Below, one piece after another: positions 33,434 to 43,443 of a DNA stretch of 64,000 nucleotides. The notes beneath the pieces were generated by a model. That model worked only from the letters and a program-made list of their open reading frames with translations, had not been told where the DNA came from and made no database searches. The stretch is taken from contig CP107926.1 in the NCBI GenBank assembly GCA_036015235.1, forward strand, positions 2,108,001 to 2,172,000, written 5' to 3'. Each line of letters starts with the position of its first letter. Position 1 is the stretch's first letter. A program made the position numbers and the translations under genes. This DNA is from Streptomyces sp. NBC_00433. Lineage in GTDB: Bacteria; Actinomycetota; Actinomycetes; Streptomycetales; Streptomycetaceae.

Positions 33434-33871
33434 TCAGAAGATGTTCCGCTCCCGGTGCTGGCGGCGCAGTTCGAGGAATGCCGCGCGCACCTGGTCGGCC
33501 GGCATGCCGCCGTCGGCCTGGATGCGCAGGTCGGCCAGCGCGTCGCGGGACTCCATGAAGCCGCGCCACTTCTGCTGGGGCTTCAGCCAGGTGTCCACCG
33601 CGGTCATCACCGCGACGACCAGTGCCAGGGCCGGAACCCAGGTGACGAGCCAGCTCCCGTGGCCCTCGCCCAGGTTCTGGTCGGCGGCCACGACGGCACT
33701 GGCGACGATGAGGAGGATACGGCCGAGGTAGTAGGTGACGCCGTAGTTGAAGGTGGCGGTACGCCACCGCCGCATCTCCCGGTCCATCTCCTTGACGAGG
33801 GGCTCCGGCAAGTGCCGCGCCCGTGCCCGCTGTTCGCCCTCCGCCGCGTTCGCCACGACTTCCTCGGCCAT
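33434..33871 (-). CDS. Two-TM SLATT/DUF4231-like membrane protein
   Basis: A 145-residue protein with GAGGGGG ahead of the ATG. After a charged amphipathic head (residues 1–42) come two predicted membrane helices (about 46–66 and 78–97). A cytoplasmic tail with WLKPQQKWRGFMESRDALADLR follows, resembling the end of SLATT-type (SMODS/SLOG-associating 2TM) proteins. SLATT proteins are predicted membrane effectors of nucleotide-signalling immunity. Family identification is by overall layout and is moderate. It is convergent with the Nudix-like gene. Confidence 0.65.
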   Translation of the reverse strand: MAEEVVANAAEGEQRARARHLPEPLVKEMDREMRRWRTATFNYGVTYYLGRILLIVASAVVAADQNLGEGHGSWLVTWVPALALVVAVMTAVDTWLKPQQKWRGFMESRDALADLRIQADGGMPADQVRAAFLELRRQHRERNIF

Positions 33872-33988
33872 GCTTCCCCCTCAGAACCGCCCGCCGGCGC
33901 GCGGGCATTGCCCATTGTCACCGATGGGGATCCCCACGGGCGGAGAGCCCGGGAACCCTGCACGGCAGGCGCGGGCGGGCGGCCGCCG

Positions 33989-34609
33989 CTATTCGAAGCG
34001 GGCCAGGTCGCCGGCCCCGCGGCGGAGGATCTGTGTCTCGCCCGTGGAGAAGTCGATCACCGTGGTGGGCTCGGTGCCGCAGTCGCCGGAGTCGACCACC
34101 ACGTCCACCACGTGGTCGAGCTGCTCCTTGATCTCCCAGCCCTGCGTCATCGGCTCGGCTTCGCCCGGGAGCAGCAGGGTGCTGGAGACCAGGGGTTCGC
34201 CGAGTTCGGCGAGCAGCGCCTGCGTGACGACGTGGTCGGGGATGCGTACGCCCACGGTCTTCTTCTTGGGGTGCTGCAACTGGCGCGGCACTTCCTTCGT
34301 CGCCGGCAGGATGAACGTGTAGCTTCCGGGTGTCGACGCCTTGACGGTCCGGAAGACGGCGTTGTCGACCTGCACGAACTGCCCCAGCTGGGCGAAGTTC
34401 TGGCAGACCAGGGTGAAGTGGTGCCGGTCGTCGAGGTTCCGGATCGACCGGATGCGGTCGATGCCGTCGCGGTTGCCCATCCGGCAGCCGAGCGCGTAGC
34501 AGGAGTCCGTCGGGTACGCGGCGAGCGCGCCGGACCGGAGGCTGTCGGCCACCGCGCTGATGACGCGCGGTTGGGGATTTTCGGGATGTACGTCGAAGTA
34601 TCGTGCCAT
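33989..34609 (-). CDS. YciO/YrdC-type Sua5 family protein (threonylcarbamoyl-AMP synthase-like)
   Basis: A 206-residue alpha/beta protein with the nucleotide-binding features of the YrdC/Sua5 family: AAYPTDSCYALGCRM, RHHFTLVCQNF, PGSYTFILPATKEVP and KKKTVGVRIPDH. Family members make threonylcarbamoyl-AMP for the t6A37 modification of tRNA. The lengths and motifs suit the YciO subgroup, whose exact role is less clear. Single gene with a weak ribosome-binding site. Confidence 0.88.
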   Translation of the reverse strand: MARYFDVHPENPQPRVISAVADSLRSGALAAYPTDSCYALGCRMGNRDGIDRIRSIRNLDDRHHFTLVCQNFAQLGQFVQVDNAVFRTVKASTPGSYTFILPATKEVPRQLQHPKKKTVGVRIPDHVVTQALLAELGEPLVSSTLLLPGEAEPMTQGWEIKEQLDHVVDVVVDSGDCGTEPTTVIDFSTGETQILRRGAGDLARFE

Positions 34610-34753
34610 CGGGCAAGCCTAGGGGTGGATCCGGCGAGGGCGGCGGAGATGGCCGCCGAACCCTCGAACGGGGGCAGGGGCGCCGCGCCGCGGGCTGCCC
34701 CGCATCGCCGGCCGCGACGACGCCGCCCGCAGCGGTCGTCGCGGTGGCCGGGT

Positions 34754-35269
34754 TCACGTGCCGGCGGAACGGCCATGCCGGGGATGGCCGGCAGACCCTC
34801 CGATACCACCCGGCCGGGACTCCGACCACTCGATCACGGGCGGCTGTACGGCGGCGCACAACGGATCGCCCCGCGGGCCCGTCAGCCCCAGCCTCCCGAC
34901 GAGCACCCCGCCGGACACGGCGGCCGCCAGCACCTCGGCATCGATGGCGCTGAAGAGCAGCTTCGCCCGCCGGAACATCGTGAACCGGCCCTCCGCGTCG
35001 ACGGTCCCCCACGACAGGTACAGGAACCGGCCGCCGGGCCGGCCCTGCACATACGGGCCGCGCAGATCCCAACCCCCCTCGACAGGGGTGGCCGTGACCT
35101 CCACCTCCCACACCGCCGAGGACGCGTCGCCCGGACTCAGTCCGAGCAGTTCGTCGGGCCGTCCCCGCCGCTGCACACCGACATGGACGTTGCGATGACC
35201 CGACGGCACATCCGCCGACGGCCCGCAGTCCCGGCCGGGCAGACCCGACCCCTCGATTCGTACGAGCAT
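34754..35269 (-). CDS. DUF5990-like protein
   Basis: A 171-residue protein. MLVRIEGSGLPGRDCGP, VHVGVQRRGRPDELLGLSPGD and RGPYVQGRPGGRFLYLSWG resemble the Streptomyces DUF5990 family, from memory. About 20 residues at the C terminus (SRPGGIGGSAGHPRHGRSAGT) are extra and low-complexity. No enzyme motif, signal peptide or membrane segment is visible. Function unknown. Confidence 0.78.
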   Translation of the reverse strand: MLVRIEGSGLPGRDCGPSADVPSGHRNVHVGVQRRGRPDELLGLSPGDASSAVWEVEVTATPVEGGWDLRGPYVQGRPGGRFLYLSWGTVDAEGRFTMFRRAKLLFSAIDAEVLAAAVSGGVLVGRLGLTGPRGDPLCAAVQPPVIEWSESRPGGIGGSAGHPRHGRSAGT

Positions 35270-35667
35270 TGCCCCATCATCCGCCGATGGGCGCGTTCCC
35301 GCCGGGCGCTGACGCCGCGTCTCCGGAGTTCTGCCGCCGTCTCCGGCCGCTGATCATCTGCTGCCCCGCGCGGTCGGCGCCGCCCGCCGTGGCCGGCCCG
35401 GTTGCGGCGGTCCGCGCCGCGCTTTGCGACGCGGCCCCGCGCGCCACCGCAGTGAGCCGCCACCGGACACCGCCGGGGATGCGGACGGTGACGGTGGGGG
35501 CGCTGCCTCCCGTGGTGTCCGCACGGGCGGACCCGCCGGGGGACGAGGAGCAGGCCGCCAGGTCATGACGCCGTGGGACCACACCGGCGATTCGTATGTC
35601 AGCCGCTCCGCGTCACCACGGGCGCGGCCGGTCACCGGTCATCCGCAGGCGGGGCGGAGGCCGCCGG
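35270..35667. other. Gene-free stretch
   Basis: About 400 bases between two minus-strand genes. Several short frames exist on both strands, but none has a convincing ribosome-binding site or a recognisable product. It holds the promoter of the DUF5990 gene; no repeat or strong hairpin was found. Confidence 0.5.
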
Positions 35668-36123
35668 CTAGAGAGTGCCGCAGATCCGGCGGGCCTCTGC
35701 AAGGTCCTGCTTCACCTGCGCGTCGAAGTCGAAGACTTGCGCGTGGCGGTCCTGGGAGCGGCGGATGGCCTGCGCGAGCGGCTTGTACTCCGGGTTCCCC
35801 GCAGCCGCCGACGTGGAGAGTGCTCCCGCTGCCGCGTAGCGGTTGAGGGCGATGTCACCCTCCGGCCCCTTCGCCGTGAACTTCGATTCGTCGAAACCGT
35901 CGAGCGCCCGGCACGCGGCGCGGGCGTCGCCCGCAGGGTTGGACCCGGCAGCGGGGGCGCCGCCGCCGCCGCTGAGTGCCCAGCCGACTCCGACCCCGCC
36001 GGCGCCGAGCACAAGTCCGACGATCAGCGGGACAACCACGGTTGCCGTACGGTTGCGAGCCGGCGGGGGCGCTGTCGGAGTGGCTGTCGGGCCCGCGGCG
36101 GCAGGGGGCTGCTGTGACTGCAT
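35668..36123 (-). CDS. Membrane-anchored hypothetical protein
   Basis: A 151-residue protein: Pro/Ala/Thr-rich cytoplasmic head (1–25), basic stop (ARNRT), one membrane helix (about 28–50, VVVPLIVGLVLGAGGVGVGWAL), then an extracellular domain with two Cys (ACRAL and RICGTL), possibly one disulfide. It resembles many single-pass actinobacterial proteins; no family is recognised. The start (ATG 36123) has a weak ribosome-binding site. It lies just downstream of the tetR gene on the same strand (53 bases). Confidence 0.65.
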   Translation of the reverse strand: MQSQQPPAAAGPTATPTAPPPARNRTATVVVPLIVGLVLGAGGVGVGWALSGGGGAPAAGSNPAGDARAACRALDGFDESKFTAKGPEGDIALNRYAAAGALSTSAAAGNPEYKPLAQAIRRSQDRHAQVFDFDAQVKQDLAEARRICGTL

Positions 36124-36176
36124 CCGGCCAAAGGTAGTGCAAGTACCTGCCGGTGTTCGGCAGTTCGGCTTCGGGA

Positions 36177-36842
36177 TCATGCTGTGCGGAGCGGAAGCAG
36201 GCCCTGAAGGACGAGGCTTGAGAGCTCGTCGGCCATTTTGTTCCGATCCTGCTCGGCCACCGGGGAGGCTGAGGGGTTCAACCGGTCGGCGACCGGGTCC
36301 TGCGCCAGCGCGAGCGCGGGGCCGGTGACGGCGAAGTACATGATGTGCGACGGGACACGCGGAATGCGGCCGGCTGCCATGAGGCGGTCGACGACCGGCT
36401 CGATCCTGTCCCAGAACGGTTGGATGAACCGCTCATGGAGGTAATCCAGGCGAGCGGAGTCACGCGTCGACTCGTCACTGAGCAACCGGTTCACGCCTGA
36501 GGCGTTCGCGGCCAGCCGGTAGAGCTCGACTATGACGCTTCGCAGGCGATCGTCGTCGTTCTGGCACTCCGCCGGTATCCGGTCGAGTACCGGCCGGGCC
36601 TCTCCCAGCGCGAAGTCCACCACCGCGCGCCAGTAGTCCCACTTCGATCCGTAGCGCTCGTTGATGAAGTTGTGGCTGACGCCGAGCCGCCTGGCCAGTT
36701 CCCTCACGGTGGTCGCGGCGTAGCCGAGCTCCGCGAACGTATCCAGACCCCGCCGAAGGATCTCGCTCTGGTCCATGCGCACAGGCGCGTACTTCCCGCG
36801 TGTCGCCGACGTCGTCTCTTCCGCTGGTGCGGGTTCGGCCAC
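36177..36842 (-). CDS. TetR-family transcriptional regulator
   Basis: A 221-residue regulator. The HTH is at about residues 30–75 (ILRRGLDTFAELGYAATTVRELARRLGVSHNFINERYGSKWDYWRAVVD), followed by a helical ligand/dimer domain. I chose the GTG at 36842 with a GGAG 10 bases upstream; an internal ATG (36776) directly before the HTH is also possible. It is divergent from an SDR gene, and the gap contains two perfect inverted repeats suited to a TetR dimer. It probably represses both genes. The ligand is unknown, but an SDR substrate is a natural guess. Confidence 0.88.
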   Translation of the reverse strand: MAEPAPAEETTSATRGKYAPVRMDQSEILRRGLDTFAELGYAATTVRELARRLGVSHNFINERYGSKWDYWRAVVDFALGEARPVLDRIPAECQNDDDRLRSVIVELYRLAANASGVNRLLSDESTRDSARLDYLHERFIQPFWDRIEPVVDRLMAAGRIPRVPSHIMYFAVTGPALALAQDPVADRLNPSASPVAEQDRNKMADELSSLVLQGLLPLRTA

Positions 36843-37000
36843 TGCGGCATCGCTCCGTTCGGTACGGGTGTCGACCTGCGCTCGGTCGTCTGCCGTGTCC
36901 GCCGGCCGGCGAACGTCGCAGGTCGCGAGGCTTGGCGGGCAGCCCAGTCTGTCACGCCGGCCGGGCCCCGAGGGGGTGGGCGCCCTGCACCGTCGAGCGT

Positions 37001-37018
37001 GCTTGACGAATGTCAAGC
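37001..37018. promoter_or_regulatory. Inverted repeat operator 1 in the tetR–SDR gap
   Basis: GCTTGAC-GAAT-GTCAAGC: perfect 7-bp arms with a 4-base spacer, 159 bases upstream of the tetR start and 111 bases upstream of the SDR start. It shares the CTTGAC arm with operator 2, so one regulator should bind both. Confidence 0.7.
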
Positions 37019-37029
37019 GTGGAGTAATG

Positions 37030-37043
37030 CTTGACGCGTCAAG
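37030..37043. promoter_or_regulatory. Palindromic operator 2 in the tetR–SDR gap
   Basis: CTTGACGCGTCAAG is a perfect 14-base palindrome 12 bases after operator 1, 86 bases upstream of the SDR start. The two sites together lie where the divergent promoters would be. Confidence 0.7.
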
Positions 37044-37128
37044 TACATGGGGGTTCAACGAGCCGGAAGGCGCTGAACAGCTTCATCCGACACGGACAAT
37101 TCCCCAGGCGACGAATTCAGGAGGATTC

Positions 37129-37893
37129 ATGTCGACACTGGACGGCAAGGTGGCGCTCATCACTGGCACCGGAGGAGGTCAGGGGCGTGTCGCAGCCCTG
37201 GCCTTCGCGAGGGAGGGCGCAAAGGTCATCGGATCCGACATCAAGACCGATGGCAACGACGAGACGGTCGAGCTCGTACGCCAGGCGGGCGGTGAGATGA
37301 CGGGGATCGCGCCGGTCGACCTCACCGATCCGGCGCGGGTGGAGCGATTCGTCGATGACGCGGCGGTCGCTTACGGCGGTCTCGATGTCATCTACAACAA
37401 CGCGGCCATGCAGTACTTCGGGCCGATGCCGAACTTCTCGGTCGAAGCCTGGCGCGGCACCATCGCCGGTGAACTCGACATCCCCTTCTTCGTGTCCAAG
37501 TTCGCGTGGCCCCACCTGGTCAGGCGCGGTGGCGGCGTGATCATCAACGTCGCATCCGTGGCCGGTATGATCGCCGGCGAAGTCCCCCCGATGATCGCGC
37601 ACAGCGCCGCGAACGCCGGCGTCATCGCCATGACGCGGCAGCTCGCACTGGAGGGCGCACCCCACGGAATCCGCGCGGTGGCGATCAGCCCCGGCCCCGT
37701 ACTGACCCCGGCCAGTGACCGTGACCTCGGTGACAATCAGGCTCTGCGGGAGGCGGTCACGGCGAAGACCCTCCTGAAGCGTTTCGGCCGGCCCGAGGAA
37801 ATCGTCGAACTGGCCGCCTTCCTCGCCTCCGACCGCGCGACCTACATCACCGGTGCCAACTACGCCGTCGACGGCGGCGCCAGCGCCTGGTGA
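37129..37893 (+). CDS. SDR-family oxidoreductase with altered active site
   Basis: A 254-residue classical short-chain dehydrogenase fold. The nucleotide motif is TGTGGGQG (residues 12–19), with NNAA (90–93), Ser143 in NVASVAG, and a C-terminal YITGANYAVDGG. The catalytic Tyr and Lys of the usual YxxxK are replaced: the aligned stretch AHSAANAG puts His158 and Asn162 there. It may have lost reductase activity, use another mechanism, or act as a binding protein. AGGAGG precedes the ATG. It is regulated with the divergent TetR gene. Substrate unknown. Confidence 0.88.
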   Translation: MSTLDGKVALITGTGGGQGRVAALAFAREGAKVIGSDIKTDGNDETVELVRQAGGEMTGIAPVDLTDPARVERFVDDAAVAYGGLDVIYNNAAMQYFGPMPNFSVEAWRGTIAGELDIPFFVSKFAWPHLVRRGGGVIINVASVAGMIAGEVPPMIAHSAANAGVIAMTRQLALEGAPHGIRAVAISPGPVLTPASDRDLGDNQALREAVTAKTLLKRFGRPEEIVELAAFLASDRATYITGANYAVDGGASAW

Positions 37894-37966
37894 GTCCGGC
37901 TGGGCGCCACAGCGCGCGCCCGACCGGGCACACAGCGCACATCACGCACATCGGCAAACCCGCAGG

Positions 37967-38160
37967 TCAGGCGCCCTTCGACGTCGGCACGCGCACCGCC
38001 ACGCACTCGACGTGGCGGGTCATCGGAAAGAGGTCGCCCGCGTCGCGTCGATCATCGACCAGGCGAGGCGGCCACAGAAGGACCACGGGCCCGGCTTCGA
38101 GAGCCGGGTCCTCCTCAGCGACCTCTACGGCGCGAACGCCGGCGAGCCGGCCGACACGCG
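37967..38160 (-). pseudogene. Remnant of a TrmA/RlmD-type RNA methyltransferase C terminus
   Basis: Read on the minus strand the fragment ends GDLFPMTRHVECVAVRVP, then a stop. This is the characteristic tail of (uracil-5)-methyltransferases of the TrmA/RlmD group. A second family-like piece, RLAGVRA, lies further upstream in the same frame, but intervening sequence and an upstream stop show the gene is broken. Only the last 60 or so codons are visible. The rest of the gene is absent. Confidence 0.6.
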
Positions 38161-38299
38161 GTGGCCCTGCGCCCGACGGCGACTGCTCGAACTACGCCAC
38201 GTTCCCGAAGACAGATGTGGGACACCGCCTCCGGCTCGCGACCAGGAGGCCGGAGGCACCGGATCACCCAGAGCGCTACATCGGTCGACGTACAGGATC

Positions 38300-38490
38300 G
38301 CGGGTGCCCGGGACCTCCAGCCCGACCCCACCGGGCCGACCGCGCACCGGTGCGGCGACATCGCCCACATCGCGACCGGTGAAGGCCGGCTCCACCTCGC
38401 CACCGTCATCGACATCGCCTCACGGCGTGTCGTCGGCCGCGCGACCGCCGCCCGCATGTGCACCGGCCTGGTCGCCGGCGGCACCGGGAT
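38300..38490 (+). pseudogene. Remnant of an IS3-family transposase (integrase core)
   Basis: The frame reads CGDIAHIATGEGRLHLATVIDIASRRVVG, which is the first catalytic-Asp region of IS3-family OrfB (DIT-like, then VIDxxSRRVVG). The Asp is kept, but the rest of the integrase core is missing, and the frame ends at 38518. It lies between the decayed methyltransferase and the GH54 gene, so past insertion and deletion at this spot is likely. Confidence 0.75.
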
Positions 38491-38580
38491 CTCCGAGGGA
38501 TTCGGTCCACGCTCTTGACACCGGAACCACCAATGAATTGACTCCCTCGCTGGAACGGTGACGAACCGATTCGACAGTGA

Positions 38581-38594
38581 TGTTAGCGCTAACA
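38581..38594. promoter_or_regulatory. LacI-type operator upstream of the first GH54 gene
   Basis: TGTTAGCGCTAACA is a perfect 14-base palindrome with the central GC dyad typical of LacI-family operators, 72 bases upstream of the GH54 start. Two close variants occur upstream of other hemicellulase genes in this window. Confidence 0.75.
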
Positions 38595-38603
38595 GTTGCC
38601 TGA

Positions 38604-40121
<1,518 letters not shown>

Positions 40122-40129
40122 CCGAGGCC

Positions 40130-40160
40130 GGCTGGTTCGCCCATGGGGGGCGAACCAGCC
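40130..40160 (+). terminator. Terminator after the first GH54 gene
   Basis: A perfect 13-bp stem (GGCTGGTTCGCCC with GGGCGAACCAGCC, loop ATGGG), 8 bases after the stop. Confidence 0.85.
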
Positions 40161-40560
40161 GAAGCGCACCACGAGCGGAGGCCCGAGCAACTCCGCGGGG
40201 CGATGCCTCTCAGCGACGGGCCTCCGCCTCACGACGGTTCGGTAAAGCAACGGTCGACGATGGCGCCCGCACCGGTGTGCCGGCCTTCCCGTTCTCTTGC
40301 CGCGTATTTCCCGGACACGTCCCACCAGCGACCGTCCCGGGCGGAACCCCCGGAGCCGGGACCCCCAGGTCGGTGTCCAGATGCCGCCTGATGCGAAACG
40401 GTTCTCACAAAGGACCTGATCTATGGCTTCCACCTTCGCAGAAAGGGGAGACGAATCGATTCGGGTGGAAAGCCTTGACACGATGTGGAGGCTGGGGCAC
40501 GTTGTGTATCCGGTACCCCGTGTGCATCTCCCGTCACAGACCGGGAGTCACGGCAGCAGA

Positions 40561-40574
40561 AGTGAGCGCTAACA
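40561..40574. promoter_or_regulatory. LacI-type operator upstream of the GH5 remnant
   Basis: AGTGAGCGCTAACA matches 12 of 14 bases of the perfect operator at 38581. It lies just ahead of a broken GH5–CBM13 gene, which suggests the lost gene once belonged to the same regulon. It could still act on GH62 at 41028. Confidence 0.55.
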
Positions 40575-40599
40575 GTACGGAAGGCTCGCAGGGCACCCC

Positions 40600-42467
<1,868 letters not shown>

Positions 42468-42484
42468 TCACCTGTACACCGCAT

Positions 42485-42531
42485 GCCTCCGGCCGGCGCC
42501 GCGACAACGTGTCGCGGCGCCGGCCGGAGGC
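42485..42531 (+). terminator. Very strong terminator after the GH62 gene
   Basis: A perfect 22-bp stem with a 3-base loop (ACG), 17 bases after the stop. It is the longest perfect hairpin found in the window. Confidence 0.9.
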
Positions 42532-42589
42532 GCGCCGGGTCGGTGCCACGGATCGTGGGCGGCCAGGCTGCCGGCCTGGCTTCAGTGGC

Positions 42590-42800
42590 GGCCGCGGGCC
42601 GCCCACCCGAAGCGGCTGCCGTCGGCCGCTGCGGCGATGGTGCCGCCGGAGGTCACTGCGCCGGGCTCGACCCCCTGTGCAACCAGGCCGCCCCGCCGTC
42701 GGTGGAGAACGCCGCACGGCCGGTGCCGCCGGGGTCGTTGAGGCAGCCCCTCGCACGAGGGTCCGCTGGTCGGGTTCCCACGTAGTCGATGCAAGCTCGT
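42590..42800 (-). pseudogene. Possible remnant of a GH74 xyloglucanase
   Basis: On the minus strand two pieces in different frames read GRAAFSTDGGAAWLHRG and GGTIAAAADGSRFGWAARG, separated by about 30 residues with a stop. GH74 xyloglucanases have this order: an Asp-box STDGGATW followed by GGTIAxSADG…W. Nothing else of the protein remains. The match is by motif only. The surrounding 970-base region (42468–43443) has no intact gene. Confidence 0.45.
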
Positions 42801-43066
42801 GCCGCGATGGCTCAGGGAGGGGTTCGACGGGCACGGTGGAAACAGTGCCGCCTCCCTGCGACCTGCGGCATCAGGGGCATGGGCGCGGCAGACGGGGGCC
42901 CCGACCCGGTAGCTTCCGGGATCGGGCAGCGTCGCGCGGGCCCCCGGAACCGTGCAGGACCCTTGAGATGGGCTGTGCGCATGTGTCAGTCTCATGCCAG
43001 CGGCCGCCTGGGTGCACAGGGGGCATGTGTGTCACTCATCTCCATGCAAATCCCCCCACCGAGGGT

Positions 43067-43080
43067 TGTTAGCGCTCACA
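43067..43080. promoter_or_regulatory. LacI-type operator upstream of the second GH54 gene
   Basis: TGTTAGCGCTCACA matches 13 of 14 bases of the perfect site at 38581 and extends to TTGT…ACAA. It lies 364 bases upstream of the GH54 start but only 28 bases before a small frame with a good ribosome-binding site, so it probably controls the transcript covering both. Confidence 0.65.
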
Positions 43081-43107
43081 ACGCCGCCCTCTTGCAGGAG
43101 TCTCCTC

Positions 43108-43173
43108 ATGATCACAGCAGCGCGTCGCCCTTCCGCCGCCCATGTCCGCGAACCCGGAGTGTGCGTCACCTGA
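43108..43173 (+). CDS. Possible 21-residue leader peptide upstream of the second GH54 gene
   Basis: An ATG with AGGAG 7 bases upstream opens a frame of 21 residues (MITAARRPSAAHVREPGVCV plus T). It lies between the LacI-type operator and the GH54 gene, in a 5' region of about 270 further bases without another gene. It may be a leader peptide or the start of a lost gene. Coding cannot be proved from its length. Confidence 0.35.
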   Translation: MITAARRPSAAHVREPGVCVT

Positions 43174-43443
43174 CAGCGCAGGCCTACGCCGACCGGGCCG
43201 GTGCCCATCACCACCACCTCCGCCCGGTGCCGGTTCGACGAGCCCCGCGGCAGCGGCGCCGTACCTCTCGTCCCGCATGGCCCGCTTCGGGCACGACGCG
43301 GGTACGACGCCGGGGTGCGCACCGGTTCCCGACGCGGCGGCACGGCCCGGCGCGTACTCAGATCGACGCCCGGTGAGCGGCCCGGCCCGCAGGGCGCCAC
43401 AGCGTGAGCACCACAACCCCGCATCCGAAGGAGAGAGATCACC

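Noticed and set aside
35277..35582. Minus-strand frame with a lipobox-like LAACSSS, possible small lipoprotein
   Set aside because: There is no hydrophobic signal core before the Cys, no ribosome-binding site, and the rest is low-complexity.
42510..43072. Plus-strand frame across the gap after GH62
   Set aside because: It continues from the GH62 shadow frame, is Arg/Gly-rich with no family match, and crosses the 22-bp terminator.
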